Below, piece after piece: positions 19,336 to 28,403 of a DNA stretch of 64,000 nucleotides. The notes beneath the pieces were generated by a model. It did not search any database. It was not told the DNA's origin and saw nothing but the letters and a program-made list of their open reading frames with translations. The DNA lies in NCBI RefSeq assembly GCF_003332825.1, contig NZ_QIRF01000001.1, positions 372,001 to 436,000 on the forward strand, in the 5' to 3' direction. This stretch comes from Dyella sp. C9 (GTDB lineage: Bacteria; Pseudomonadota; Gammaproteobacteria; Xanthomonadales; Rhodanobacteraceae). The position numbers and the translations under genes were made by a program. The stretch's first letter is position 1; each line of letters begins with the position of its first letter.

Positions 19336-20022
19336 TCAGAGGACGATGGCGTCGAAGTCGCGGTAGGCGGGATGCCGCGGGGCATCCGGCAGCGTGAGCG
19401 GCTCGCGCAGCAGCCAACCGGTGCGCAGGCCCGCGCTACGCGCGGCATCGAGTTCCTCCACGATGTCGGAGAGGAACAGGATATGCGCCGGCTGCTCGCC
19501 GATCGCCTCGGCGATCTTTTCGTAAGAAGCGCGCTCGCGCTTGGGGCCGGTCTCGGTATCGAAGTAACCGGAGAACAGCGGCGTCAGGTCGCCTGCCTCG
19601 CTGTAGCGGAAGAACAGGATCTGCGCCGGCACCGATCCGGATGAATAGACGTATAGATGCAACCCGTCGGCGCGCCAGGCGTGGAGCCGGGCGGACACCT
19701 CGGGATAGAGGTGGGCCTGGTAGTCCCCGGCCTCGTAGCCTTCCTTCCAGATCATGCCCTGCAGCGCCTTCAGCGCGGTGGACTTGCGGTCCTCGTCGAT
19801 CCAGCGCTGCAGCAGGTCGATGATCTGCTGGCGTGGCGCTTCGACGATGCCCGCCTCCTTGGCGGCCTCATGCAGCCAGTGCTGCACCTCGGGCGTGTCG
19901 CCATGGGTTTCGACAAACGCGGGCAGGCGCTTGCGCGCATACGGAAACAGCACGTCCTTGACGAAGCTGATCGAGCTGGTGGTGCCTTCGATGTCGGTGA
20001 CGATGGCGCGGATGACGGTCAT
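19336..20022 (-). CDS. mtnC: Acireductone synthase (enolase-phosphatase E1)
   Basis: Methionine salvage: enolises and dephosphorylates 2,3-diketo-5-methylthiopentyl-1-phosphate to acireductone. 228-residue HAD enzyme with nucleophile motif IVTDIEGTTSS (Asp10, Glu12), a helical cap, and YVYSSGSVPAQILFF and FLSDIVEELDAARSAG as later HAD motifs. It is downstream of mtnB-mtnD on the same strand but separated by 235 bp holding a terminator and a repeat pair, so it may have its own promoter. Confidence 0.95.
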   Translation of the reverse strand: MTVIRAIVTDIEGTTSSISFVKDVLFPYARKRLPAFVETHGDTPEVQHWLHEAAKEAGIVEAPRQQIIDLLQRWIDEDRKSTALKALQGMIWKEGYEAGDYQAHLYPEVSARLHAWRADGLHLYVYSSGSVPAQILFFRYSEAGDLTPLFSGYFDTETGPKRERASYEKIAEAIGEQPAHILFLSDIVEELDAARSAGLRTGWLLREPLTLPDAPRHPAYRDFDAIVL

Positions 20023-20126
20023 GCGGTAAAGCCAGGGTACGGGGACGCCAAGCTTAACCGGGACAGGGCTTTAGGGGCGAGCGCCAGGGGGCATGGGCAT
20101 GACGCCGCGCACCTTTTCGCCGGCCT

Positions 20127-20246
20127 GTAGGAGCGCATCCTGTGCGCGACCAAGGTGGGTGCCCGTCCAACAAAAAGCCCGCCGGATGGGCGGGCTTTGC
20201 TGCGATGCCAAGACGGGGCTCCGATGGTCGCGCGCAGGGTGCGCCC
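20127..20246. repeat. REP-like palindromes, inverted pair flanking a terminator
   Basis: One unit (GTAGGAGCGCATCCTGTGCG, extended to 20150) reads rightward at 20127-20150; a degenerate copy reads leftward at 20227-20246. Each unit folds by its own GCGCA...TGCGC stem. The same family recurs at 26342, 26444, 30384, 47455, 50969 and 51046. Confidence 0.75.
20171..20198 (-). terminator. Rho-independent terminator after mtnD
   Basis: A ten-pair AAAGCCCGCC / GGCGGGCTTT stem is followed, on the minus strand, by TTTTTG. It would end the mtnB-mtnD transcript before mtnC. Confidence 0.8.
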
Positions 20247-20257
20247 GTGCGGCTGGA

Positions 20258-20824
20258 TCAGGCTGCCACGGTCGAGGTGTGCGGCACCATGCGCGGGAAG
20301 CGCTCGGCGATGGCCTCGCCGGTGAAGTTGGCCACCCAACCGTCCTTGTTGGTGAACAGGCGGATCGCCACGAAGTAGGGCGCCTCGCTCATGTCGAACC
20401 AATGGCGGGTGCCGTCGGGCACGCCGATGAGGTCACCCTGTTCGCACAGCACGTCGTAGACCTTGTCGCCCAGGTGCAGGGTGAACTGGCCGGCACCGGC
20501 CACGAAGAAGCGCACCTCGTCCTCGCTGTGGGTGTGTTCGCTGAGGAACTTCTGGCGCAGCGCGGCGCGATCCGGGTGGTCCGGCTTGAGGCTGATGACG
20601 TCGACCGACTGGTAGCCTTCTTCGGCCATCAGGCGATCGATGTCGGCGCGATAGGCCGCGATCACTTCGTCCTGGCTGGCGCCCGGGGCGATCGGCTGGC
20701 TGGCCTCCCACTGCTCGAACCGCACGCCGACCTTGGCCAGCTCGCTGGCGATATCAGCGTGGTCCTCATGTACCGATAGCGGCGACTGTGGCTGGGTTTC
20801 GTTGAAGATGCGCAGGCGGCTCAT
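20258..20824 (-). CDS. mtnD: Acireductone dioxygenase
   Basis: Methionine salvage: oxidises acireductone to the 2-keto acid precursor of methionine plus formate (iron form). 188-residue cupin; metal ligands are in [13 protein letters not shown] and the second His lies in GTRHWFDM. Its start overlaps the mtnB stop by 4 bp, so the two are coupled. Confidence 0.95.
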   Translation of the reverse strand: MSRLRIFNETQPQSPLSVHEDHADIASELAKVGVRFEQWEASQPIAPGASQDEVIAAYRADIDRLMAEEGYQSVDVISLKPDHPDRAALRQKFLSEHTHSEDEVRFFVAGAGQFTLHLGDKVYDVLCEQGDLIGVPDGTRHWFDMSEAPYFVAIRLFTNKDGWVANFTGEAIAERFPRMVPHTSTVAA

Positions 20825-21468
20825 GCGGACAACCTCCGTAGATCGAGTTCGCAGCCGAGCAGGAATTCCAGCGCCTCCAGGTGGCGGCGTGTCTCGGCCA
20901 TGTCGCGGCCCCAGGTGTAGATCCCGTGGCCGTTGATGAGATAGGCGTGCAGCGGCTTTCCGGCCTCGAGCCAGGCATCGACCTGGGCCACCAGTTCGGG
21001 CATGTGCTGCGTGTTGGGAAACACCGGGATCGACAGTTCGGCATCGTGCGTGGTCTGGCCGGCGATGGCCTTCTGCAGCTCCCAGCCCTCCAGCTTCACT
21101 ACACCTTCGCGTGCGAACAGGCGCGAGGCCACGCTCTGCGTGCGCGAGTGCGTATGCAGCACCACGTTCATTTCCGGGTAGCGCTGGTAGATCTGCGTGT
21201 GCAGCTCGGTTTCCGCGCTCGGGCGCGCCGTCGTGCCGACTGCCTTGCCCTGCATGTCGATCAGCATGATGTCATCGCGCCCCAGCTTGCCCTTGTCGCG
21301 GCCGGAGATGGTGATGGCGGCATGCTCGCCATCGATGCGCATCGAGAAGTTGCTGCTGGTCGCGGGCGTCCAGCCGGCCAGTGCCAGTTCGCGCGCCGCG
21401 TCGGCGATCGCGTCGGCGCGCTGGGCGAAAAGCTCGGGCGGAATCGTGGCGGGAAGAACCTGGCTCAT
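20821..21468 (-). CDS. mtnB: Methylthioribulose-1-phosphate dehydratase
   Basis: Class II aldolase-fold zinc enzyme of methionine salvage, 215 residues. Zinc histidines are in [17 protein letters not shown] and near the carboxyl end in [12 protein letters not shown]. It is the first gene of mtnB-mtnD. TGGACGTCCA, a 10-nt palindrome, lies just before the start at 21475-21484; it somewhat resembles half of a MetJ site, but no SAM riboswitch fold was found. mtnA, mtnK and mtnE are not in the window. Confidence 0.95.
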   Translation of the reverse strand: MSQVLPATIPPELFAQRADAIADAARELALAGWTPATSSNFSMRIDGEHAAITISGRDKGKLGRDDIMLIDMQGKAVGTTARPSAETELHTQIYQRYPEMNVVLHTHSRTQSVASRLFAREGVVKLEGWELQKAIAGQTTHDAELSIPVFPNTQHMPELVAQVDAWLEAGKPLHAYLINGHGIYTWGRDMAETRRHLEALEFLLGCELDLRRLSA

Positions 21469-21634
21469 GAGGTATGGACGTCCAAATGGAGGGGCACTAT
21501 ATCACGCGTGCCACAGAGGGTCTCCGAAAATGCGATCCATTCTCACGACTTATCGCCGCGGCGAGTAGCATTCGGGGTAGTGACCACCACGGGCGTGGTG
21601 GGTATGGAAACGCAAGGGACGGAGGTTTCACCCA

Positions 21635-21964
21635 ATGTCGCACGAGAAAGATATCGAATCGCGTCGTCGTTTTCTCAAGGCCGCGGCCGGCACGGCTGCC
21701 GCGGCACTGGTGGTCGGCGGGTTGTCTCGCCGGGCGCGCGCCGCCGACCTGCCGCACCTGGCGGAGTCCGATCCCACCGCCAAGGCGCTGGGCTACGTCG
21801 AGGATGCGAGCAAGACGACCGATTCGAAGCACAAGGCTGGCGATGCCTGCGCGAACTGCCAGTTCTACTCGGGCGGCCCCACGGGTTTTGGCCCGTGCCA
21901 GCTGTTCCCGGGCAAGGCCGTCAGCGCGAAGGGCTGGTGCGTCTCGCACGCCAAGAAAGCCTGA
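21635..21964 (+). CDS. High-potential iron-sulfur protein (HiPIP), Tat-exported
   Basis: A 109-residue periplasmic electron carrier. A twin-arginine signal (SRRRFLKAAAGTAAAAL) runs to about residue 36 with cleavage near ARAADL. The mature part holds the four cluster cysteines in CANCQFY, FGPCQLF and GWCVSH, the HiPIP spacing. It probably donates electrons to an oxidase or another terminal acceptor. It stands alone between the divergent mtn operon and a strong terminator. Confidence 0.93.
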   Translation: MSHEKDIESRRRFLKAAAGTAAAALVVGGLSRRARAADLPHLAESDPTAKALGYVEDASKTTDSKHKAGDACANCQFYSGGPTGFGPCQLFPGKAVSAKGWCVSHAKKA

Positions 21965-21984
21965 GGCACGTTCGTTAACCACGC

Positions 21985-22016
21985 AAAGGCCGGCCTTGTG
22001 CCGGCCTTTGTTTTTC
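21985..22016 (+). terminator. Rho-independent terminator after the HiPIP gene
   Basis: Stem AAAGGCCGGC / GCCGGCCTTT with a 5-nt loop, followed by GTTTTTC. Confidence 0.85.
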
Positions 22017-22520
22017 CCGTGATCCCATCAGGTTATCGCGCAGCATGGACTCGCGGTGCATGCCACGCCCATTCGCATGCGCAATCTCATCGGCGAGGCG
22101 CAGCAACGTGAACGCGGTGGACGGATGAGGTGCGCATCGATGCGCTCACCGAGGTCATAACGAACGTTGCGTGCGAAGACTCGAGCCGAAGAACTCGGCG
22201 AGTAGAAGATGCTGCCCAGACGCGTCAGGCCGAGGAGCTGACCCGCCTGACGCGCCGGGCGGCAATCCGGGGCCCACTGCCAAGTGATCAACCCACGGAG
22301 CACAGATGATACTCCCGGTGGGCTGTTTTGGGGCTGGGCGGCGCCAAAATTTTATCGAAAAAGTCTCGTTAAAATCATAAAAAACAATGACTTGCCGAGA
22401 AATTCGAGACTGGCCATCACGAATGATCCGGCGTGGCGGACCATTCATCCTGCCGGGAGGGGGATGCCCTTCCCGGCAGATTCGGCGTGATTCCGGCCAT
22501 TTGGGCGACGATGCCCGAAA
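22017..22520. other. 504-bp region without a convincing gene
   Basis: Short open frames on both strands have no recognisable protein features or ribosome-binding sites. About 22320-22400 is clearly AT-rich (runs such as AAAATTTTATC and AAAATCATAAAAAACAA) compared with the rest of the neighbourhood. It may be a decayed gene or insertion remnant. A long hairpin closes the region at 22450-22479. Confidence 0.4.
22450..22479 (-). terminator. Hairpin downstream of the amino-acid permease gene
   Basis: CTGCCGGGA and TCCCGGCAG pair perfectly, with further GGG/CCC pairing inside. It lies about 40 bp after the permease stop codon. There is no U-tract, so it may only stabilise the transcript end. Confidence 0.45.
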
Positions 22521-23969
22521 TTACTGCTTGATAGCCTTGTGCAGGCGACTGTGGCGAATTCCATAGCCGAAATAGATCGCCAGGCCAACCGCGGTCCAGA
22601 CGCCCATCAGCAGCCAGTTGAACCAGGACATCGCGCCCAGCAGGGCCAGGCAGCTGAGCACGCCGGCGGGGCAGATCACCCACACCCACGGCACGCGGAA
22701 ACCGCGATGCAGTTGGGGCGCTGTGTAACGCAGGATCAGCACGCCCGCGCACACCGCCACGAAGGCGATCAGCGTGCCCATGGAGGTCAGGTCGGCCAGC
22801 AGGTCGAGCGGGAACACTGCCGCAAGCGCCGCGATGCCGATGCCGGTGATCACCGTGTTGATGTGCGGCGTGCGGTAACGCGGATGGATGCGGTTGAACA
22901 CGGGCGGCAGCAGGCCGTCACGCGACATGATCATGAAGATGCGCGGCTGCGCGATGATCATCACCAGGATCACCGAGGACAGGCCGATCAGCGCACCGAT
23001 CTCCACCACCCAGCGCAGCCATTCCAGCTGCGGGTGGTTCTTGATGGCGGTGACCACCGGTTCCGGCGTACCCAACTGCGTATAGGAGATCAGGCCGGTC
23101 AGTACCGCGGCCATCGCCAGGTACAGCACGGTGCAGATCACCAGCGACACCAGCGTGCCGAAGGGCAGGTCGCGCTGGGGGTTCTTGCACTCCTGCGCTG
23201 CGGTCGAGGTGGCCTCGAAGCCGATGTAGGCAAAGAACACCATTGCCGCGCCGCGCATGATGCCCGACCAGCCGTATTTGCCCGGGCCCTCGTTGGCGGG
23301 GATGAACGGGTGCCAGTTGACCGGGTCGATGTAGCGATAGCCGGCGACCACCACGATGATGATCAGGCCGACCTTGAGCGCCACCATCAGCACGTTCAGG
23401 CCGGACGACTCACGGATGCCGACGTAGCAGAGCCAGGTGAGCGCCAGCACGATCGCCACCGCGGGCAGGTTCATGATGTGGCCGGTGGTCACCAGGTGGC
23501 CATCGGTGAAGGCGAGCGGGGCTTCGGTCAGTGCCTGCGGCAGGTGGATGCCGATGTTGTCGAGCAGGCTGGTGAAGTAGCCGGTCCAACTGGCAGCCAC
23601 GGCGGACGCCGATATGCCGTACTCCAGCACCATGTTCCAGCCGATGAACCACGCCACCAGTTCACCCAGCGTGGCATAGGCATAGGAGTAGGAGCTGCCC
23701 GAGATCGGGATCAGCGTGGCGAACTCGGCGTAGCACAGGGCGGTGAAGCCGCTGCAGATCGCCGCCAGGACGAAGGAGATGAGCACCGCAGGCCCCGCGT
23801 GCTCGGCGGCCGCCTGGCCGGTGACCACGAAGATGCCGGTGCCGATGACGGCGCCGATGCCCAGGGCGGTGATGCCCCAGGGACCGAGCGTGCGGCGCAG
23901 GGTAGGGCCGTGCGAGGGGTCGTCGGCGTCGGAGAAGTCGGTCTTGCGTGCGAATAGCTGTTTGAGCAT
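22521..23969 (-). CDS. APC-family amino acid permease (cationic amino acid transporter type)
   Basis: 482 residues starting MLKQLFARK, 12-14 membrane helices, inner membrane. Helix 1 carries ALGIGAVIGTGIFVVTGQAAAEHAGPA and the substrate-facing region CYAEFATLIPISGSSYSYAYATLGE, as in YfnA/CAT-type APC carriers. An in-frame TTG 36 bp further upstream is less likely. The next gene upstream is a paralogue with the same layout. Substrate specificity is not decidable from the sequence. Confidence 0.92.
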   Translation of the reverse strand: MLKQLFARKTDFSDADDPSHGPTLRRTLGPWGITALGIGAVIGTGIFVVTGQAAAEHAGPAVLISFVLAAICSGFTALCYAEFATLIPISGSSYSYAYATLGELVAWFIGWNMVLEYGISASAVAASWTGYFTSLLDNIGIHLPQALTEAPLAFTDGHLVTTGHIMNLPAVAIVLALTWLCYVGIRESSGLNVLMVALKVGLIIIVVVAGYRYIDPVNWHPFIPANEGPGKYGWSGIMRGAAMVFFAYIGFEATSTAAQECKNPQRDLPFGTLVSLVICTVLYLAMAAVLTGLISYTQLGTPEPVVTAIKNHPQLEWLRWVVEIGALIGLSSVILVMIIAQPRIFMIMSRDGLLPPVFNRIHPRYRTPHINTVITGIGIAALAAVFPLDLLADLTSMGTLIAFVAVCAGVLILRYTAPQLHRGFRVPWVWVICPAGVLSCLALLGAMSWFNWLLMGVWTAVGLAIYFGYGIRHSRLHKAIKQ

Positions 23970-24001
23970 GCGTCGGCCTGGTGCTGCGGAAGGCGCGGGA
24001 A

Positions 24002-24034
24002 TCAAAACGAGAGGGCCGGCGCTGGGCCGGCCCT
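24002..24034 (-). terminator. Rho-independent terminator between the two permease genes
   Basis: AGGGCCGGC / GCCGGCCCT stem followed on the minus strand by CTCGTTTTG. It separates the transcripts of the two tandem permease genes. Confidence 0.75.
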
Positions 24035-24044
24035 CCGTGTCAGG

Positions 24045-25538
24045 TCAGGAGTTTTGCTTGCGGAGCTTGCTATGGGAATACCCGTAGAAGCCATAGATGA
24101 GCATGCCGAAGGTGGTCCAGCCCAGCATCAGCGGCCAGTTGGCGCGGAAGGACTGCCAGAACAGGTACAGGCAGATCGCCGAGCCCAGGATGCTCACCAC
24201 CCAGATGCCGGGCACGCGGAACGAGCGCGGCAGCTCCGGACGGGTGTAGCGCAGGATCAGCACGCCGATGCACACCGTGGTGAATGCCAGCAGGGTGCCC
24301 ATCGAGACCAGCTCACCGAGGATGCTCACCGGGAACAGGCCGGCGATCACCAGCGCAGCGACGCCGGCGATCACGGTGGCCACGTGCGGCGTGCGATGCG
24401 ACGGGTGCACGCGCGACATGGTCTTGGGCAGCAGGCCGTCCTTCGCCATGCTGAAGAAGATGCGCGAGGTGCCCAGCAGCATCACCAGGATCACCGAGGA
24501 CAGGCCGGCCAGCGCACCGAACGAGACGATGGCCTTCAGCCAGGTCAGCTGCGGGTACAGGCTGAGCGCGGTGGCCACCGGCTCCGGCGTGCCCAGCATG
24601 TGGTACGGGGCGATGCCGGTGAGGGTCAGCGCCATGGCGATGTACAGCACGGTGCAGATGAATAGCGAACCGAGGATGCCGATGGGCATGTCGCGCTGCG
24701 GGTTCTTGGCCTCGCCGGCGGCGGTGGATACCGCGTCGAAGCCCACATAGGAGAAGAACACCAGCACCGCGGCGCGGAAGATGCCGCTGGTGCCGAAGCG
24801 GCCCGGGCCTTCTTCCGGCGGGATGAACGGGTGCCAGTTGGCCGGGTCGATGAAGCGGAATGCGAAGATCAGGAACAGGCCGATCACCACCACCTTGATC
24901 GTCACGATCAACGAGTTGACGAAGGTGGACTGAGTGATGCCGCGGTAGCAGAGCAGGGTGAGCGCACTGACGATAAGCACGGCGGGCAGGTTGATCAGTG
25001 CGCCGGTGCCGACGATCTGGTGCGTATCGGTGAACTTGAGTGGCGCGCTGGACAGGTAGTCCGGCAATGCCAGGGACAGCCCGGTCCAGTGGCCCAGGAT
25101 CGATAGGCACTCGTTGAAGTAACCCGACCAGCCCGCTGCCACCGTGGCCACCGCAAACAGGTATTCGAGTACCAGGTTCCAGCCGATGAACCAGGCGACG
25201 ATCTCGCCCAGCGTGGCATAGGAATAGGCGTAGGCGCTGCCCGAGACCGGGATCATCGCGGCGAACTCGGCGTAGCAGAGGCCGGCGAAGGCACAGGCGA
25301 TGCCGGCGACGATGAAGCTGATGACGAGTGCAGGGCCGGCGTGTTCGGCGGCGGCCTGGCCGGTGATCACGAAGATACCGGCGCCGATGACTGCGCCGAT
25401 GCCCAGCATCACCAAGTGACGTGCGGTCAGCACGCGCTTGAGACTGGCTTCGCCTTGCAGGCTGTCATGGGGCAACTCGCCCGCATCGACGTGAGGCGAC
25501 GCCTGGATCGGATGCGTCGCAAACAGGTTTTTCAGCAT
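24045..25538 (-). CDS. APC-family amino acid permease, paralogue of the adjacent gene
   Basis: 497 residues with the same 12-14 helix plan and shared blocks such as GQAAAEHAGPA, NWHPFIP, NPQRD and GLSSVILVM. Sequence identity with its neighbour is high throughout, and both start MLK, so this is a tandem duplication that has since diverged. It has its own terminator. The transported amino acid is unknown. Confidence 0.92.
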   Translation of the reverse strand: MLKNLFATHPIQASPHVDAGELPHDSLQGEASLKRVLTARHLVMLGIGAVIGAGIFVITGQAAAEHAGPALVISFIVAGIACAFAGLCYAEFAAMIPVSGSAYAYSYATLGEIVAWFIGWNLVLEYLFAVATVAAGWSGYFNECLSILGHWTGLSLALPDYLSSAPLKFTDTHQIVGTGALINLPAVLIVSALTLLCYRGITQSTFVNSLIVTIKVVVIGLFLIFAFRFIDPANWHPFIPPEEGPGRFGTSGIFRAAVLVFFSYVGFDAVSTAAGEAKNPQRDMPIGILGSLFICTVLYIAMALTLTGIAPYHMLGTPEPVATALSLYPQLTWLKAIVSFGALAGLSSVILVMLLGTSRIFFSMAKDGLLPKTMSRVHPSHRTPHVATVIAGVAALVIAGLFPVSILGELVSMGTLLAFTTVCIGVLILRYTRPELPRSFRVPGIWVVSILGSAICLYLFWQSFRANWPLMLGWTTFGMLIYGFYGYSHSKLRKQNS

Positions 25539-25792
25539 GTCTCTCCCCTACCGCCTGTTCTGGTTTCTTCGTTTTTTGAATGCATGGCACCGTGACTTTC
25601 GCCACGGTCAAATGCGTCGCTACCCCTGCGACGACAGGCCACCATAGCCCAGCGGGGCGCGGCGGTACAAGTTGCATTGCGGCTAAACAGCGCCCGCCCG
25701 CCGGTACGCCGAGACGGCGCCGGTCGGCTCTGAAATAATGTGTGGATACCGCGTGCCGACCCGCGGTTTTCTCCTTCAGGAAGGAATCCGCG

Positions 25793-26326
25793 ATGAGCGC
25801 CTTGCTTGCCCAGTTTCAGCACTACGCCGAGCAATGGCCGGAGGAAGGCGACGCCGCGCACTTCGTGGCGCTGCTCGGGGAGGGCGAGAGGGTGTTCCAT
25901 CGCTCGGCGCTGGAAGGCCACTTCACGGGTTCGGCCTGGCTGGTGAGCGCGGATGGCGAGCGTGTGCTGTTGACCCATCATCGCAAGCTCGATCGCTGGC
26001 TGCAGCTGGGCGGTCACGCCGATGGCGATACCGACCTGGCCCGCGTCGCGCTGCGCGAGGCCGAAGAGGAGTCGGGCTTGTCCGGCCTGCATGTGGAGGA
26101 GGTGCCGTTCGACCTGGATCGCCATCGCATACCGGCGCGCGCCGCCGAGCCGGAGCATTGGCACTATGACGTGCGCTATGCGGTTCGTGCCGGTGGCAGT
26201 GAGCAGTTCGTGGTCAGCGAAGAGTCCCACGCCCTGGCCTGGCGCTCCATCCGCGAGATCGCCAGGGATGCCGGCAGCGACGAATCGTTGCGGCGCATGG
26301 CCGCCAAGTGGTTGCGGCGCGGTTGA
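25793..26326 (+). CDS. Nudix hydrolase
   Basis: 177 residues, cytosolic pyrophosphohydrolase of unknown nucleotide-type substrate. The Nudix box is at GHADGDTDLARVALREAEEE-SGL; the first canonical Glu of the box is replaced by Thr/Asp, while the REAEEESGL part is intact. AGGAAGGA precedes the ATG at 25793. It stands alone between the permeases and a repeat-rich region. Confidence 0.88.
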   Translation: MSALLAQFQHYAEQWPEEGDAAHFVALLGEGERVFHRSALEGHFTGSAWLVSADGERVLLTHHRKLDRWLQLGGHADGDTDLARVALREAEEESGLSGLHVEEVPFDLDRHRIPARAAEPEHWHYDVRYAVRAGGSEQFVVSEESHALAWRSIREIARDAGSDESLRRMAAKWLRRG

Positions 26327-26341
26327 ATCGAAGCGCTGGCC

Positions 26342-26468
26342 TGCAGGAGCGCACCCTGTGCGCGATGGCCTGGCCTCGCGATTCGCGTTGAGGCATCAGG
26401 TCGATGGGGCGAGGGCATGTCGATGGCCCCGGCTTCGTCGCTTGTCGCGCACAGGGTGCGCTCCTTCA
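26342..26468. repeat. REP-like palindromes, head-to-head pair
   Basis: Units GGAGCGCACCCTGTGCGCGA at 26342-26365 (rightward) and its reverse complement at 26444-26468 (leftward), about 80 bp apart, in the space between the convergent Nudix and dioxygenase genes. Confidence 0.8.
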
Positions 26469-26482
26469 GGGGCGACTGGGGC

Positions 26483-26602
26483 GGCTGCATTCCACGCAGG
26501 TGCGCGCTTCAGTCCACCATGGATTGTGCAGCCTGCAGGGTCGGGTCAGGCGTATCTCGCGGGTGCCGGATTGAGGTGGCCGCATTCCACGCAGGTGCGC
26601 GC
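26483..26602. repeat. 25-nt direct repeat: end of the dioxygenase gene duplicated downstream
   Basis: 26483-26507 and 26578-26602 are identical except for one base (GGCYGCATTCCACGCAGGTG plus CGCGC). The second copy lies inside the coding end of the 3-hydroxyanthranilate dioxygenase gene and encodes its last CxxC (ARTCVEC). The first copy lies about 40 bp past the stop codon. Confidence 0.8.
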
Positions 26603-27067
26603 ATCGATCGAGCGGTAGAAGCGCTCGAACACCGGCGGGAAGTCGTGCTCGATGCTGTCGAGGGTGAAGTACTCCTCGTAAAGCTTGTGGTTGCAGCGCT
26701 CGCAGTACCACAGCAGGCCGTCCTTCTCGCCGGCGAGGCGGCGGCGCTCGATCACCAGGCCGATGGAGTCGGGCAGGCGTTGCGGCGAATGCGGTACGCA
26801 GGGCGGAAGGTAGAACAGTTCACCGGCGCGGATCGGTATGTCGCGTGGCCTGCCGGCGTCCTGCACCTTCAGCACCATTTCGCCTTCGAGTTGATAGAAA
26901 AACTCGGGGCCTTCGTCGTAGTGGTAATCGGTGCGGGCATTGGGGCCGCCGACGATCATGATGATGAAGTCGCCATCGACGATGCATTTGTTGCCGACGG
27001 GTGGCTTAAGCAGGTGACGGTGTTCGTCGATCCAGCGCTTCAGGTCGATCGGTGGCAGCAGGGACAT
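26546..27067 (-). CDS. nbaC: 3-hydroxyanthranilate 3,4-dioxygenase
   Basis: Opens the ring of 3-hydroxyanthranilate (kynurenine pathway, toward quinolinate or nitrobenzoate-type degradation). 173-residue cupin with the iron-binding His/Glu residues in [18 protein letters not shown] and [10 protein letters not shown]. The bacterial-type rubredoxin-like tail has two CxxC pairs (YCERCNHK and RTCVECGHL). No other kynurenine gene is next to it; the PLP enzyme gene follows upstream after 63 bp on the same strand. Confidence 0.93.
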   Translation of the reverse strand: MSLLPPIDLKRWIDEHRHLLKPPVGNKCIVDGDFIIMIVGGPNARTDYHYDEGPEFFYQLEGEMVLKVQDAGRPRDIPIRAGELFYLPPCVPHSPQRLPDSIGLVIERRRLAGEKDGLLWYCERCNHKLYEEYFTLDSIEHDFPPVFERFYRSIDARTCVECGHLNPAPARYA

Positions 27068-27130
27068 GGTGCGTTCCGGCGAGGCAATGCCTTCAAGATA
27101 GCGTCGTGGGTGGTGCAGGGGGAAGCCTGG

Positions 27131-28201
27131 TCAGTCGGTCCAGCGGCCAGTGTCCACGATGGCCTGCAGGCGCGTTCGCTGGGCGGACACGTCCAGGTCC
27201 TCGGCGCGGATCCAGGCCTCGTTGTAATACGTGTCGCGGTAGCGCTCGCCATCGTCGCAGATCAGGGTTACCACCGGCCCGCGTTCCCCGCTGGCGCTCA
27301 ATTCGGCCATCAATTGCAGCGCGCCGACCAGGTTGGTGCCCGTGGAGCCGCCACAGCGCCGGCCCAGCAAGCCCTCCAATAGTTGGAGGGCTGCGATGGA
27401 GGCCGCATCGGGGACCTGCAGCATGCGGTCGATCACCCCTGGCATGAATGAAGGTTCCACCCGCGGTCGGCCGATGCCTTCGATGCGCGAGCCCCGCGTG
27501 AGCTGCCGCCGCGCGTCACCGTGGCGGTAGTAGTCGTAGAACACCGAATACTCCGGATCGACCACGGCCAGGCGAGCCAGGCCATGCTGGCCGCAGCGGT
27601 AGCGGATGTAGCGGCCGATGGTGGCCGAGGTGCCCCCGGTGCCGGCCGGCACCACGATCCAGCGTGGCTCCGGGTCGGGCTCGCGCTGCATTTGGCGGAA
27701 AATGGACTCGGCGATGTTGTTGTTGCCACGCCAGTCGGTGGCGCGTTCGGCGTAGGTGAACTGGTCCATGTAATGGCCACCCAGTTCGCTGGCCAGGCGT
27801 TGTGCGGCGCCATAGACATCGGTGTCGTCGATGAAGTGGCAGTGCCCGCCGAAGAACTCGATCTGGGCGACCTTGTCGCGTGAGGTGCTGCGCGGCATTA
27901 CCGCGAAGAACGGCAGGTCGAGCAGGCGGGCGAAATAGGCCTCGGAAATCGCGGTGCTGCCACTGGATGCCTCGACCACCGGGCGCGCCTCGTCCAGCCA
28001 GCCGTTGCAGATGGCGTAGAGGAACAGCGAGCGCGCCAGCCGGTGTTTGAGGCTGCCGGTGGGATGGACGGATTCGTCCTTGAGATAGAGCGGGATGCCG
28101 GGAAAGGCGGGCAGGTCCAGCCGGATCAGGTGGGTATCGGCCGAGCGGTGTGCTTCGGCCTCGAGGGTTTGAACAGCGCGGCGAGTCCAGGCGGCATGCA
28201 T
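27131..28201 (-). CDS. PLP-dependent cysteine synthase-family protein (Cds1-like)
   Basis: 356 residues of fold-type II PLP enzyme. PLP lysine is Lys52 in [11 protein letters not shown]; the substrate loop is [15 protein letters not shown] and the phosphate cup is [15 protein letters not shown]. It resembles the group containing mycobacterial Cds1 (L-cysteine desulfhydrase) more than CysK or CysM. Activity on cysteine is therefore inferred, not shown. It may be co-transcribed with the downstream dioxygenase gene. Confidence 0.8.
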   Translation of the reverse strand: MHAAWTRRAVQTLEAEAHRSADTHLIRLDLPAFPGIPLYLKDESVHPTGSLKHRLARSLFLYAICNGWLDEARPVVEASSGSTAISEAYFARLLDLPFFAVMPRSTSRDKVAQIEFFGGHCHFIDDTDVYGAAQRLASELGGHYMDQFTYAERATDWRGNNNIAESIFRQMQREPDPEPRWIVVPAGTGGTSATIGRYIRYRCGQHGLARLAVVDPEYSVFYDYYRHGDARRQLTRGSRIEGIGRPRVEPSFMPGVIDRMLQVPDAASIAALQLLEGLLGRRCGGSTGTNLVGALQLMAELSASGERGPVVTLICDDGERYRDTYYNEAWIRAEDLDVSAQRTRLQAIVDTGRWTD

Positions 28202-28263
28202 CCGGCAAGTCTAGCCGCCGGGTGTGAGTGGGGCGTTGACGTGCGTCAGTGCCGTCTTTTCTT

Positions 28264-28394
28264 CCTCTCCCCTCGGGGAGAGGATCGAGGTGAGGGGGTA
28301 CTCGCGGCAGACTTACAAAGAAACGGGCTCGAACGAGCCTTCTCGCAAGAATGGCCCCTCACCCCAGCCCTCTCCCCGTGGGGGAGAGGGAGGA
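28264..28394. repeat. Inverted pair of CCTCTCCCC-type hairpins
   Basis: CCTCTCCCC-TC-GGGGAGAGG at 28264-28283 and CCCTCTCCCC-GTG-GGGGAGAGGG at 28368-28390, each with an adjoining TCACCCC / GGTGAGGGG tail, in opposite orientation. This is a second class of dispersed intergenic repeat. It lies between the convergent-side ends of the PLP enzyme and parE genes and may also help to end transcription. Confidence 0.65.
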
Positions 28395-28403
28395 GACGCC
28401 GGC

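Noticed and set aside
21469..21634. Possible SAM riboswitch upstream of mtnB
   Set aside because: No paired elements of a known SAM or SAH aptamer could be traced; only a 10-nt palindrome is present.
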